Source: an uncultured Pseudoxanthomonas sp. (GTDB lineage: Bacteria; Pseudomonadota; Gammaproteobacteria; Xanthomonadales; Xanthomonadaceae). From it: a DNA stretch of 64,000 nucleotides. The translations under genes were made by a program, and so were the position numbers. The stretch is taken from assembly GCF_946886695.1 (NCBI RefSeq), contig NZ_CAMPJD010000008.1:32461-96460 (forward strand), read 5' to 3'. Position 1 is the first letter of the stretch. Each line of letters begins with the position of its first letter. The notes under the pieces were generated by a model. That model was not told the origin of the DNA. It worked only from the letters and a program-made list of their open reading frames with translations, and did no database searches. Of this stretch, positions 47,176-56,449 are shown piece after piece.

Positions 47176-48477
47176 TCAGTAGCGCAGCGGACGCTTCACG
47201 ATGACCCACGTGGCAACGCCGATGCCGACCAGGCAGGTGAACGCCACGTAGTGCGCCGGCGCCAACGGCCCCCAGGCGACGGACAGCCAGGCGAGCAGCG
47301 GTGGCGTCAGTCCGCCGAACACCGCGTAGGCCACGTTGTACGAGAACGACAGTCCGGAGAACCTGACCTCGGGCGGGAACGCGGCCACCATCAACGCCGG
47401 CGTCACGCCCACCACGCCACAGCAGAACCCGGCCAGCGAGTACCAGGCCACGAACTCCGCCTGATGGCCCGCCACCAGCGCGCCGTAGAGGGCGTACGCA
47501 GCCGCGCCCAACCCCAGCGATCCGAACAGCAGCGCGCGCCCCACGCCGATGCGGTCCACCGCCCGGCCCGCGACCAGGCAACCGATTACCAGCGCCAGCG
47601 TCGCCAGGCTGTTGCCCTGGAATGCCACGGCAGGCGCCATGCCGAAGCTGGTCTGCACCAGCGTTGGCGTCAGCAGCACGATCACCACGATGGCGGCGGT
47701 CAACTGCCACGAGGCCAGCATCGACAGGATCACCGCCGGACGATGCGCGGCGAGCACCTGCTTCACCGGCAGCTGCCGCGCGAGTTGTCTGCGCGTGCGC
47801 ATCTCGACGAACACCGGCGTCTCCTCAAGCCAGCGACGCAGCCACACGGCGATGAAGCCGAACACCCCGCCCAGCAGGAATGGCACGCGCCACACCCAGG
47901 CCTGCACCTCCGCCGCACTGTAGTGGGCGTTGATCCAAGCGGCCAGCAGCGAACCGATCAGGATGCCGGCAGTGAGTCCGGCCGTCAGCGTCGCGCAGGC
48001 GATGCCGACGCGGCTGCGCGGCACGTGTTCGGCCACGAACACCCAGGCCCCGGGCACTTCGCCTCCCACCGCGATGCCCTGCACGACGCGCATCGCCAGC
48101 AATAACAACGGCGCCAGCGCACCTACCTGCGCGTATGTAGGCAACAGCCCGATCAGCAAGGTAGGCACGGACATCATGAAGACGCTGAGCGTGAACATGC
48201 GCTTGCGCCCGAGTCTGTCGCCAAAATGCGCCATCACGATGCCACCCAGCGGCCGCGCCACGTAGCCTGCGGCGAAGATGCCGTAGACCTGCAGCTGCGC
48301 GAGCCACGGCGCGGTACCGGGCGGGAAGAACAACGCGCCCAACACCTTGGCGAAGAACACGAAGACGACGAAGTCGTAGAACTCCAGCGCACCGCCCAGC
48401 GCCGACAGGCCGAGGGTCTTCGCGTCGCGGCGATCGAAGGGACGCTGGATCGGATGCGATGCGTCAGCGACGGTCAT
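47176..48477 (-). CDS. MHS-subfamily MFS transporter
   Basis: 433-aa, twelve-TM proton symporter of the metabolite:H+ symporter branch. GGALEFYDFVVFVFFAKVLGALFFPP is the typical TM1 (E-x-Y/F-D), HFGDRLGRKRMF the loop 2-3 MFS motif, and VVQGIAVGGEVPGAWVFVAEHVPRSRVG the TM4-5 region. Relatives carry proline betaine, citrate, ketoglutarate or shikimate; the substrate here is open. Separated from the next gene by a paired repeat. Confidence 0.88.
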   Translation of the reverse strand: MTVADASHPIQRPFDRRDAKTLGLSALGGALEFYDFVVFVFFAKVLGALFFPPGTAPWLAQLQVYGIFAAGYVARPLGGIVMAHFGDRLGRKRMFTLSVFMMSVPTLLIGLLPTYAQVGALAPLLLLAMRVVQGIAVGGEVPGAWVFVAEHVPRSRVGIACATLTAGLTAGILIGSLLAAWINAHYSAAEVQAWVWRVPFLLGGVFGFIAVWLRRWLEETPVFVEMRTRRQLARQLPVKQVLAAHRPAVILSMLASWQLTAAIVVIVLLTPTLVQTSFGMAPAVAFQGNSLATLALVIGCLVAGRAVDRIGVGRALLFGSLGLGAAAYALYGALVAGHQAEFVAWYSLAGFCCGVVGVTPALMVAAFPPEVRFSGLSFSYNVAYAVFGGLTPPLLAWLSVAWGPLAPAHYVAFTCLVGIGVATWVIVKRPLRY

Positions 48478-48533
48478 GCGGAAGTCCTGAATGTCGGTAC
48501 GGTCGTGGCGCGCGACGCGTCCAGCGCTGTCGC

Positions 48534-48669
48534 TCCCTGTAGGAGCGACGTGAGTCGCGACCGTGCCCCCAACGCGTCCGTAGACATCGGCGAACCGACG
48601 GACCGCGGACGATGCAGCTTCACCTGATCGGACAACGTGCGGTCGCGACTCACGTCGCTCCTACAGGGA
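48534..48669. repeat. Perfect 29-bp paired inverted repeat (GTAG-type REP)
   Basis: Arms at 48534-48562 and 48641-48669 are exact inverted copies of 29 bp with core GTAGGAGCGACGTGAGTCGC; 78 bp lie between. Each arm contains a smaller palindrome (GCGAC / GTCGC). The GTAG at the head resembles the Stenotrophomonas SMAG family of REPs. The right arm runs into the neighbouring membrane-protein gene and supplies its TAG stop codon (48661-48663). No REP-associated transposase gene is in the window. Confidence 0.88.
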
Positions 48670-49308
48670 GGATGCACGGCGACGACCGAGCACGCGATCC
48701 ACCCCCACGATGACCAACCCCAGCACCACGAACACCGCCATGACGCCCACTGCATTGATAGCCACCTTTCCCCAGCCCAGCTGGCCGACATCGATGAAGG
48801 GATACGGGTATTCGCCCAGCCAAGCGCCGCGCACGAATACCCAGACCACATAGGCCAGCGGGAACAGCAACCAGCCGGCGACGTCGCGCCAGCGCAGGCC
48901 ACCGCGCGGCGTGAGCGCCAGCCACCACGCCCAGTACGCCAGAGGCACCGCGTAGTGCAGGCCGGTGTCGGCCCACCACTGCGCACCCTGCGGTTGCCAC
49001 AGGTGACGCAGGATGAAGAAGTAGATGCTCCCGGTGATGCCGATGTAGAGCGCGACTGCGCCGCGCACGCGGGCCTGCCCGAAGAAGCCCACCTGCCTCG
49101 TCGCCGCCGCGAAGGCGACCAGCGCCACCGCGATGTTGCTGAGGATGGTGAAGTAGGTGACGAATCGCACCGTGCCCAGGACCACGCCGACATTGTCGCG
49201 GGTCAGCTGCAGGATCAGGACGTATTGCAGCACCAGCGCTGCCAGGGCGAGCAGCCCCACAAGAGCCGCGAACGTGCGGGGCACGGCGGGAAGGCATGTG
49301 TGCGACAT
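48661..49308 (-). CDS. Pr6Pr-family membrane protein
   Basis: 215-aa, six-TM protein. FVTYFTILSNIAVALVAFAAATR, ALYIGITGSIYFFILRHLW, HYAVPLAYWAWWLALTPRGGLRWRD and LGEYPYPFIDVGQLGWGKVAINAVGVM are the family blocks (FAR-17a/AIG1-like). Function unknown. The gene ends in REP DNA: its last residues RRRASSL and the TAG stop lie in or next to the right repeat arm, so its tail may have been changed by the insertion. Confidence 0.85.
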   Translation of the reverse strand: MSHTCLPAVPRTFAALVGLLALAALVLQYVLILQLTRDNVGVVLGTVRFVTYFTILSNIAVALVAFAAATRQVGFFGQARVRGAVALYIGITGSIYFFILRHLWQPQGAQWWADTGLHYAVPLAYWAWWLALTPRGGLRWRDVAGWLLFPLAYVVWVFVRGAWLGEYPYPFIDVGQLGWGKVAINAVGVMAVFVVLGLVIVGVDRVLGRRRASSL

Positions 49309-49313
49309 CGGTC

Positions 49314-49345
49314 ATCCTCGATCCGCGATCCTCGATCCGCGATCC
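49314..49345. repeat. Short tandem repeat, 14 bp x 2 plus partial
   Basis: ATCCTCGATCCGCG occurs twice head to tail (49314-49327 and 49328-49341), followed by ATCCT. It lies in the 115-bp divergent gap between the Pr6Pr gene and the next EamA gene, just after the Pr6Pr start. It may be a local slippage product; no protein-binding role can be claimed. Confidence 0.8.
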
Positions 49346-49423
49346 TGCCAGCTTGCCACGGCGAGCGCCCGGTCGGGAGTGGTCCCATCGCCAGCCGCGC
49401 GGCGCTTCGGCGACAATGCGCGC

Positions 49424-50371
49424 ATGCCGATGACCCCGACCGCCAAGGCCCAGTTGCAGATCCACCTGTGCGTGCTGCTGTGGGGCTTCACGCCCATCCT
49501 GGGCAAGCTGATCAGCCTGTCCGCGCTGCCGCTGGTGTGGTGGCGCATGCTGATCGTGGTGGTCGCCCTCGCCTTCCTGCCACGCGTGTGGCGCGGCCTG
49601 CGTGCGATGCCGGCGAAGTTGATCCTCGCCTACAGCGGCATCGGCCTGATCGTGGCGCTGCACTGGCTGACGTTCTATGGCGCCATCAAGTTGTCGAACG
49701 CGTCCGTGGCGGTGACCTGCATCGCGCTGGCGCCGGCCTTCACCTCGGTGATCGAGCCCTGGCTGACGCGCCGGCCGTTTTCCTGGCGCGAGCTCCTCTT
49801 CGGCGTCGCCGTGCTGCCGGGCGTGGCGCTGGTGGTCGGGGGAATTCCGGACGGCATGCGGCTGGGCGTGCTGGTGGGTGCGCTGTCGGCGCTGCTGGTG
49901 GCGCTGTTCGGCCCGCTCAACAAGCGCCTGATCGACCACGGCGAACCGCTGACCATCACCGGACTGGAGCTGGGGTCCGGCACGGTGCTGCTGACGCTGC
50001 TCGCGCCCCTGATGCCGATGCTGTTCCCCGCCTTCGCCGGCGACCTGTTCGTGCTGCCCGGCCTGCGCGACGGCGCCCTGCTGCTGGTGCTGTCGCTGGC
50101 CTGCACGCTGCTGCCGTTCGCGTTGTCGCTGGTCGCGCTGAAACATCTCAGCGCGTATGGCGTGCAACTGGTGACCAACCTCGAACCCGTCTACGCCATC
50201 CTGCTGGCGATCGTGCTGCTGGGCGAACAGCGCGAACTCACGCCACTGTTCTACCTGGGCGTGGGCATCATCCTGGCCGCGGTGTTCCTGCATCCGCTCG
50301 CGCAACGCCCGAAGCGCACCGAGCACCCGGAAATGCTGGGCACGTCGGAAACCAAGAACATCGTCGAATGA
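49424..50371 (+). CDS. EamA-domain DMT-superfamily transporter
   Basis: 315 aa, ten TM helices, third EamA protein in the window. IHLCVLLWGFTPILGKLISLSALPLVWWRMLIV opens the first repeat; LKHLSAYGVQLVTNLEPVYAILLAIVLLGEQRELTPLFYLGVGII closes the second. Substrate unknown. Its TGA overlaps the ATG of the DUF1176 gene (ATGA), so the two are coupled. Confidence 0.88.
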   Translation: MPMTPTAKAQLQIHLCVLLWGFTPILGKLISLSALPLVWWRMLIVVVALAFLPRVWRGLRAMPAKLILAYSGIGLIVALHWLTFYGAIKLSNASVAVTCIALAPAFTSVIEPWLTRRPFSWRELLFGVAVLPGVALVVGGIPDGMRLGVLVGALSALLVALFGPLNKRLIDHGEPLTITGLELGSGTVLLTLLAPLMPMLFPAFAGDLFVLPGLRDGALLLVLSLACTLLPFALSLVALKHLSAYGVQLVTNLEPVYAILLAIVLLGEQRELTPLFYLGVGIILAAVFLHPLAQRPKRTEHPEMLGTSETKNIVE

Positions 50372-51438
50372 AGACATTGCACGTCCATAACCGGAGCCTG
50401 CCCTTCGCCGCGACCCTTGTCGCGCTGTCGATGGCATCCACCGCCTCCGCGGCCACGCCGGTGTACCGCGAAATGAAGGACTGGGTGGTGGCCTGCGACA
50501 ACACCGCGCGTTGCGAAGCGATCGGCATGCAGGAGGCGTATCCGCAGCTCATCCTGCGGCTGATGGTCGACGCGGGCCCCGCGGGCGAACCGGTGCTGTC
50601 GCTGGAATCGGAGGCACCGGTATCCGCGCGCGATCTGCGCCTGGACGGCGAGCCGTTCGCCGTCGCAGCGCTGCTGCGGCCGGCGACCTCCGACGAAGGC
50701 GTTCAACGTATCGGGCACGACGGCGCACAGGTACGTACGTTCCTCGATGCGGTCCGCAATGGCGCACAACTGCAGGCCGGCACCGGCGAGGAGGCCCCCA
50801 CCGCCTCGCTCGCAGGTTTGTCGGCCGCCCTGCTGCTGATCGATGAAACCCAGGGCCGCTTGGGCACCCAGACGGCCCTGCTCCGGCGCGGCCCGCTGCC
50901 GGCCGCGCGCGTGCCCGCGGCGCCGGCGGCGCCCGCGCCCATCCGTGCCGTGGTCGCACCGCTGCTGGACGAGGCGGAAGCACGTCGCCTGGTTGCGCGG
51001 GCAAGGTTGCAGGCAGCGGACGAAGTACAGCGCGAGGACTGCTTCGTCGAACCGGACACCGCCTATGACGAAGCCCATGCCCTGAACGACGACGAAGCCC
51101 TGGTCGCCCTGGAGTGCTGGCGCGGCGCCTATCAGTCATCCAGCCTTCTGTTCCGCCTGCGGCGCAACGATGCAGGTGCGCCTACCCGCGTGCGGTTGAC
51201 GGTGCCCGTGCAGGATGAAGGCGCACCGCGGGTGATCGATGCATTCACCAGTGTCGGGTTCGGCCAGGGCCAACTGTCCCACTTCGCCAAGGGGCGAGGC
51301 CTTGCCGACTGCGGCGAGAGCGCGGCCTGGACCTTCGACGGCCACGACTTCCGCCTGCAGGGCTACCACCGCCTGGGGTGGTGCCGCGGCGGCAATCCCG
51401 GTGACTGGCCCACCCTCTGGCGTACCCGCGGCGATTGA
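50368..51438 (+). CDS. Exported DUF1176 protein
   Basis: 356-aa predicted periplasmic protein with signal peptide (LPFAATLVALSMASTASA-AT, cleavage near residue 29). DUF1176 features: YREMKDWVVACDNTARCEAIGMQ near the start and, in the last third, CFVEPDTAYDEAHALNDDEALVALECWRGAYQSS and DCGESAAWTFDGHDFRLQGYHRLGWCRGG. Six or more Cys in the mature protein suggest disulfides. Function unknown. Translationally coupled to an exporter gene, which may mean they handle the same compound. Confidence 0.88.
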   Translation: MKTLHVHNRSLPFAATLVALSMASTASAATPVYREMKDWVVACDNTARCEAIGMQEAYPQLILRLMVDAGPAGEPVLSLESEAPVSARDLRLDGEPFAVAALLRPATSDEGVQRIGHDGAQVRTFLDAVRNGAQLQAGTGEEAPTASLAGLSAALLLIDETQGRLGTQTALLRRGPLPAARVPAAPAAPAPIRAVVAPLLDEAEARRLVARARLQAADEVQREDCFVEPDTAYDEAHALNDDEALVALECWRGAYQSSSLLFRLRRNDAGAPTRVRLTVPVQDEGAPRVIDAFTSVGFGQGQLSHFAKGRGLADCGESAAWTFDGHDFRLQGYHRLGWCRGGNPGDWPTLWRTRGD

Positions 51439-51450
51439 ATCACGCGCGAT

Positions 51451-51873
51451 TCAGCGCGCGACCACCACCGGCACCGGACTGGTGGCGATGACCTTCAGCG
51501 CCACCGAACCGACCAGCAGCTGCTTCAGCGCACCGCGGCCGTGGGTGCCCATCACGATCAGATCCACCTTGCCGGACTTGGCCTGCTTGACGATGCTCTC
51601 AGCCGGCTCGCCCACCACGATCTTCTCCACGAAGGGCAACTGCGCGCGCTTGAGTGCGGTGCGCGCCTTCTTCATCGCGTAGGCACCGTTCTCTGCGTGG
51701 TAACGCTCCACGCCATCGCTGCCGAGCTCCAGCGCAACCGAGCGCAGCAGCGGTGGATCGACATACAGCAGGGTCACGGCAGGCAGGTCGGCCAACGACT
51801 TGCTCAGCTCCACCAGATGGCGGACGGCCGCCAGGCCGATCTCGCTTCCATCCACGGCCAACAGGATCTTCAT
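51451..51873 (-). CDS. Universal stress protein, single Usp domain
   Basis: 140 aa. KILLAVDGSEIGLAAVRHLVEL opens the domain and LIVMGTHGRGALKQLLVGSVALKVIATSPVPVVV gives the G-x2-G-x9-G-S ATP-binding pattern, so it is the ATP-binding (UspFG/MJ0577-like) type. Just downstream of the GAF-GGDEF gene, 91 bp apart and on the same strand. Any link with cyclic-di-GMP signalling is only inferred from position. Confidence 0.93.
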   Translation of the reverse strand: MKILLAVDGSEIGLAAVRHLVELSKSLADLPAVTLLYVDPPLLRSVALELGSDGVERYHAENGAYAMKKARTALKRAQLPFVEKIVVGEPAESIVKQAKSGKVDLIVMGTHGRGALKQLLVGSVALKVIATSPVPVVVAR

Positions 51874-51964
51874 CGTCGTTCTCCGCATGGGGCGGGCGCC
51901 CGCTGCGCCGCCGATGGGTACAGCATGCGTCAGTCCGTCGCGGCGCGCATTGATCCCGATCAAC

Positions 51965-53035
51965 TCAGGCCGCCACCACCACCCGGTCGCGCCCGCTGCG
52001 CTTGGCCTCGTACAGGGCCTGGTCGGCGCGACGGAACATGGTCTCAGCCGTATCCCCGCGCTGACGGTCCGCCAGGCCGATGCTGACCGACACCGGCAGG
52101 CCGATGGGCAGCAGGCCCACGCTCTGCCGCATGTACTCGCACTGCAGCTGTGCCTCATCGCGCTTCGCGCCCGGCATCAGGATGACGAACTCCTCACCAC
52201 CATAGCGGGCGGCCAGTCCACGTCCGGCCGACTGGGACTTCAGCATGTCCGCCAGCGCCACCAGTACGCGGTCGCCTTCATCGTGGCCATGCAGGTCGTT
52301 GATCGTCTTGAAGTGGTCCACGTCCAGCACTGCCACCGCCAGCGGTTCACCCGACTCCTCGGCCTTGTGCATCGCGGCCTGCAGCGCAGCCGCGAACGCC
52401 CGGCGATTGGGCAGGCCCGTCAGCACGTCGGTGCGGGTCTGCTCGGAAAGATCGGCGTTCTGTTGCTCCAGCTGGTCCTGGTAGAGCTGCATCTGCTGTT
52501 CGTACCAGCCGCGCTCGCGCAGTTGATGGCTCAGTTGCCGGCTTACGCGACGCAACTCCAGCAACTGGGAGACCTGCCGCGAAAGCGCATCCAGCGCGGT
52601 GAGCTGGAACGGCTCCAGCTGCCGCGGCTGCGCGTCCACCAGGCACAACGCGCCCAGGGCGAAGCCATCCGACGTCACCAGCGGTGCGCCCGCATAGAAC
52701 CGGATGCCGTTCCCGGCGGTGACCAGCGGGTTGTCGGCGAAGCGCGCATCACGCGTCGCATCCGGCACCACCGTCATGGTGTCCGGACTGAGGATGGTGT
52801 GTGCGCAGAAGGAGGTTTCCAAAGAGGGGTCCGGGCTGTCCATGCCGACCTGGGCCTTGAACCACTGCCGGTTGCGATCGATCAGCGTGACGGCCGCCAT
52901 CGGTACATCGCAGATCGCGGCGGCGATCCGCACCAGATCGTCGAAGGCGCGTTCGGGATCGCTGTCCAGAATGTCGAAGCTGCGCAGGGCAGCCAGGCGT
53001 TCTTCTTCGTTGTCGGGCTTGAGAGGTCGGCTCAT
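51965..53035 (-). CDS. GAF-domain diguanylate cyclase
   Basis: Predicted to make cyclic-di-GMP from two GTP. 356 aa, soluble. GAF domain about 20-160 (ICDVPMAAVTLIDRNRQWFKAQVGMD; FCAHTIL; GNGIRFYAGAPLVT), a Gln-rich coiled coil (about 165-195), and GGDEF domain (about 200-355) with active site ARYGGEEF. The allosteric I-site RxxD is absent five residues before GGEEF, so product feedback inhibition through it is not expected. Ends with a normal C-terminal GRDRVVVA. Confidence 0.93.
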   Translation of the reverse strand: MSRPLKPDNEEERLAALRSFDILDSDPERAFDDLVRIAAAICDVPMAAVTLIDRNRQWFKAQVGMDSPDPSLETSFCAHTILSPDTMTVVPDATRDARFADNPLVTAGNGIRFYAGAPLVTSDGFALGALCLVDAQPRQLEPFQLTALDALSRQVSQLLELRRVSRQLSHQLRERGWYEQQMQLYQDQLEQQNADLSEQTRTDVLTGLPNRRAFAAALQAAMHKAEESGEPLAVAVLDVDHFKTINDLHGHDEGDRVLVALADMLKSQSAGRGLAARYGGEEFVILMPGAKRDEAQLQCEYMRQSVGLLPIGLPVSVSIGLADRQRGDTAETMFRRADQALYEAKRSGRDRVVVAA

Positions 53036-53123
53036 GCCGGCAGAGGATGTGGATACCGGAGCAGTATGCCGATGTTCGTGCGCACCGCAGGTCGCCGCCT
53101 CGCGACGGCGATCACGCTATGCG

Positions 53124-53843
53124 TCACCAGGTTTCCTGCTGCGGCAGCAGGCCACGCAGTTCCTGATCGGTGAGGTTGCGCCAGCGGCCCAGCTTCAGGT
53201 CACCCAGCTTGACGTTGTCGATCCGCACCCGGCGCAGCTGGGTGACGCGATAGTCGAAGGCGGCGGCCATCAGGCGGATCTGCCGGTTCAGGCCCTGGGT
53301 CAGGGTCACGCGGAACCCGAACTTCGCGATGCGGCTGGTCCGGCACGGCAGCGTCATCTGCCCGTGCACGCGCACACCACGCGCCATGCCACGCAGGAAC
53401 TCGTCCGTCACCGGCTTGTTGACCGCCACCAGGTACTCTTTCTCGTGTCGGTTCTCCGCACGCAGGATCTGGTTGACGATGTCGCCGTTGCTGGTCAGCA
53501 GGATCAGCCCTTCCGAATCCTTGTCGAGGCGCCCGATCGGGAAAATGCGCTGCTCGTGGCCGATGAAGTCGACGATATTGTCCTTCACCGACGATTCCGT
53601 CGTGCAGGTCACGCCAACCGGCTTGTTGAGCACGATGTAGACATGCTTGCGCTTGCCGGCCCTGGCGGCGCGCGCCTTCACCGGCTGGCCGTCCACGCGC
53701 ACCTCGTCGCCCTCGCCCACCACCGCCCCGACGCCGGCGGCGATGCCGTTGACGGTGACGCGACGCTCCGCGATCAGGCGGTCGGCCTCGCGGCGGGAAC
53801 AGAAGCCGGTGTCGGCGATGTGCTTGTTGAGGCGGATGGTCAT
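53124..53843 (-). CDS. rluF: 23S rRNA pseudouridine(2604) synthase
   Basis: RsuA-family pseudouridine synthase, 239 aa. N-terminal S4 domain (IRLNKHIADTGFCSRREADRLIAERRVTVNG), then VLNKPVGVTCTT, PIGRLDKDSEGLILLTSNG (catalytic Asp in RLD) and TLTQGLNRQIRLMAAAFDYRVTQLRRVRID. RluF modifies U2604 in helix 93. The gene lies between two cyclic-di-GMP genes but shows no functional tie. Confidence 0.9.
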   Translation of the reverse strand: MTIRLNKHIADTGFCSRREADRLIAERRVTVNGIAAGVGAVVGEGDEVRVDGQPVKARAARAGKRKHVYIVLNKPVGVTCTTESSVKDNIVDFIGHEQRIFPIGRLDKDSEGLILLTSNGDIVNQILRAENRHEKEYLVAVNKPVTDEFLRGMARGVRVHGQMTLPCRTSRIAKFGFRVTLTQGLNRQIRLMAAAFDYRVTQLRRVRIDNVKLGDLKLGRWRNLTDQELRGLLPQQETW

Positions 53844-53883
53844 CCCACCATTATCCGGGATCGCGCGCCCGCCGTCGCCCGCT

Positions 53884-56316
53884 TCAGGCCGGTTCCGCGT
53901 GAGCGGAGACAGGAACGGACTCCCATGCCACCATCAGATCCTGGAGCGGACACGGCACATGGACGGCATATCCCTGCACGTGCCCGATACCCACCTCGCG
54001 TAGTTGCGCCATCACCGCATCGCTTTCGACCCACTCGGCGATGGTGGTCTTGCCGAGCGCCTGGCCCATCTGGCTCATCGAGCGTACCAGCGCCAGGTCG
54101 GCCTCGCCGTGCGCGAGGTCGCGGATGAACGCGCCATCGATCTTGAGGATGTCCACCGGCAACCGCTTGAGGTAGGCGAACGAAGACAAACCGCTGCCGA
54201 AATCGTCCAGCGCGATCCGGCAACCTCGCGTGCGCATCGCATCGATGAAGCGACAGGCATCATCCATGTTGGCGATCACGGCGGTCTCGGTGATCTCGAA
54301 GCACAACCGCGTCGCGACGCCCGGTTGCTGGTCCAGCAGCAGGTTCACGTGCTCAAGGAAGGCGGGGGCGGCGATCGACTGCGCGGACACATTCAGGTGG
54401 CAAAGATCCACGCGCGCCAACTGCCCGGGATGCAGCGCGAAATGCCGGCATACCGCATCGACGACGAAACAGTCGACCGCCATGCCCTGCCCGTAGCGCT
54501 CCATCGCAGGCAGGAACACACCCGGCGCATGCAGCCGGCCCTCGCGGTCACGCAGGCGTACCAGCACTTCGTACTGCAGGCGCTGGCTGCCATCCAGCGC
54601 GACGATCTGCTGTGCGTAGAGCAACAGGCGGTCTTCCGCGATCGCCAGTTGCGTGTGCGCCACCCATTCCAGTTCATGGCGACGACGCGAGAGGCTGGGA
54701 TCGGAATCGCGATAGCAGCGGATGCGGTTGCGCCCTTCCTCCTTGGCCACGTAGCACGCGGCATCGGCCGCGCGCAGCAGCCAGTCCACGTCCACCGCCG
54801 CATCATTGATCTCGGCCACGCCGATACTGCAATTCAAGCCGAACGTGCGGCCATTCCACTGGAACGAGGAATCGCCCAGCGACGCATGGATGCGCGCCAT
54901 CGCGGCTTCCGCCTCCTCCAGCGTGGTCTCGTGCAGCAGCACGGCGAACTCATCGCCGCCCAGGCGTCCCAGCCAGTCGTCACGACGCAGTTGCGCCGCC
55001 ACCCGGCTGGCGAAATGGCACAGGAAGCGGTCGCCTGCCTCGTGCCCGCAGGTGTCGTTGACCAGTTTGAACTGGTCCAGGTCGATGTAGCAGAGCGTGT
55101 GCCGCCCATCGCATCCGTGCGCCTGTCCAAGCACGCTACCCAGCCTGCGGGCGATCTCGCGCCGGTTGATCAGGCCGGTGAGGTCATCGTGGCTGGCCTG
55201 GTGCGCGATCTCGCAGGCGAGTTCATGCGCCTCGGACACATCTTCCACCAGCACGAACACCCGCTCCGCGCTGCGCGCGCGCGACGCCACCACAGAGGCC
55301 GTCCAGCGCACCCAGCGCACGTCGCCATCACGGCGCACGAGCCGGCGCTCGCCCGGCTCGAGCATGCGGATCCAGTCGATGTCGCCACGGGCATCGCATT
55401 GCAGATCGTCGGCATGCAGCACGTCGGATAGATGCAGCGAGCGGATGTCATGCAGCGGCATCCCGAGGATCTGCGCCAGCGCCTCGTTCGCCTGGGTGAA
55501 GCGCCCATCGCGCTCCAACTTGAGCATGCCCACCGCGGACTGGTGGAACGCCATGCGGAATTCGCTTTCGGTCTCGCGCACGCGGCGCAGCGTACTGCGC
55601 ATGACATGCAGCGCGTACGCGCAGAGCACGAGGAACGCCATCGCACTGAGCCCCAGCAGGACGCGCCGCATGAAATGCGCGCCCTCCGCCAGCGAGCGCG
55701 AGAATGCCAGCTCCTTCGGGCGCACGCGCGCGTCGATTTCCATCAGCCTGTGCTGGTAGGCGCGGACGCTTGCGCCGTCGCGCGTGGCGCCTGACGGACG
55801 CGCCTCGAGTTCGTCGGCGAGCGCGACCAGATGCTGGATCTCGACTTCCGCCTCGCGCCACAGGCGCACCGATTCGCGGAAGTACGGAGCCTTGCGCAGC
55901 ATGCGGTACATCCAGATCAGGCGGCCGATGTCCTCCGGCGCGTTCTCGCCCTGCAGGAAGCCTTGGCGAGCGGCCTCCAGGTCCACGGGCGAGCGCTCAA
56001 GCGCCAGCCTGCCCGTGCGGTCACCCAGTGGCACGCGCAGGGCGACGCGCGCATCGGCCAGGTCCGCGGGCCGCGCATGGCTGGCATAGCGGTACAGGCT
56101 GTGCACGGCACGTTGCTGCGCCTTGGACCAATGGCTCTCACCGATGATGTAGGCGGTGGCGCCCGCCTGCGTTTCAAGCACGGCGGCGATCAGCAGTGCG
56201 CCCAGCGCGGACAGGACGATGAGCACCGCGACCCGGGCCGGAAGGCGCCGCTGCAGGCCCCGGTTGCGGTCATCGCCGGCGGTCCCGCCGGCTACGGATG
56301 CTTCCCTGTTGTCCAC
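53884..56316 (-). CDS. Membrane PAS-GGDEF-EAL protein
   Basis: 810 aa. Two TM segments (about 29-50 and 215-235) flank a periplasmic helical domain; a PAS domain (about 250-370) follows, then GGDEF (about 375-540) and EAL (about 550-805). GGDEF active site RLGGDEF is intact and has an I-site RRDD five residues before it. EAL residues are also intact: EVLVRL, NVSAQ, FEITETAV, DDFGSGLSSF, LKIDGAF, AEWVE and VQGYAV. So both synthesis and hydrolysis of cyclic-di-GMP are possible. GTG start at 56316 fixed by AGGAG 6 nt upstream. Confidence 0.92.
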   Translation of the reverse strand: MDNREASVAGGTAGDDRNRGLQRRLPARVAVLIVLSALGALLIAAVLETQAGATAYIIGESHWSKAQQRAVHSLYRYASHARPADLADARVALRVPLGDRTGRLALERSPVDLEAARQGFLQGENAPEDIGRLIWMYRMLRKAPYFRESVRLWREAEVEIQHLVALADELEARPSGATRDGASVRAYQHRLMEIDARVRPKELAFSRSLAEGAHFMRRVLLGLSAMAFLVLCAYALHVMRSTLRRVRETESEFRMAFHQSAVGMLKLERDGRFTQANEALAQILGMPLHDIRSLHLSDVLHADDLQCDARGDIDWIRMLEPGERRLVRRDGDVRWVRWTASVVASRARSAERVFVLVEDVSEAHELACEIAHQASHDDLTGLINRREIARRLGSVLGQAHGCDGRHTLCYIDLDQFKLVNDTCGHEAGDRFLCHFASRVAAQLRRDDWLGRLGGDEFAVLLHETTLEEAEAAMARIHASLGDSSFQWNGRTFGLNCSIGVAEINDAAVDVDWLLRAADAACYVAKEEGRNRIRCYRDSDPSLSRRRHELEWVAHTQLAIAEDRLLLYAQQIVALDGSQRLQYEVLVRLRDREGRLHAPGVFLPAMERYGQGMAVDCFVVDAVCRHFALHPGQLARVDLCHLNVSAQSIAAPAFLEHVNLLLDQQPGVATRLCFEITETAVIANMDDACRFIDAMRTRGCRIALDDFGSGLSSFAYLKRLPVDILKIDGAFIRDLAHGEADLALVRSMSQMGQALGKTTIAEWVESDAVMAQLREVGIGHVQGYAVHVPCPLQDLMVAWESVPVSAHAEPA

Positions 56317-56449
56317 ATGTCACTCCTGTTGGCCCGCGCGATGGAAGGCGTTCGCGTGGGCCTCCATCGTCGTTCATCGGCCCCGCCCCGGTACCCTTGA
56401 GGGCTGGGTCAGCATTCGACACGGACGGCCGACAAATGGTCGTCCTGCG

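Noticed and set aside
49314..49345. Iterated operator for the divergent genes
   Set aside because: Only two copies head to tail and no symmetry; more likely slippage.
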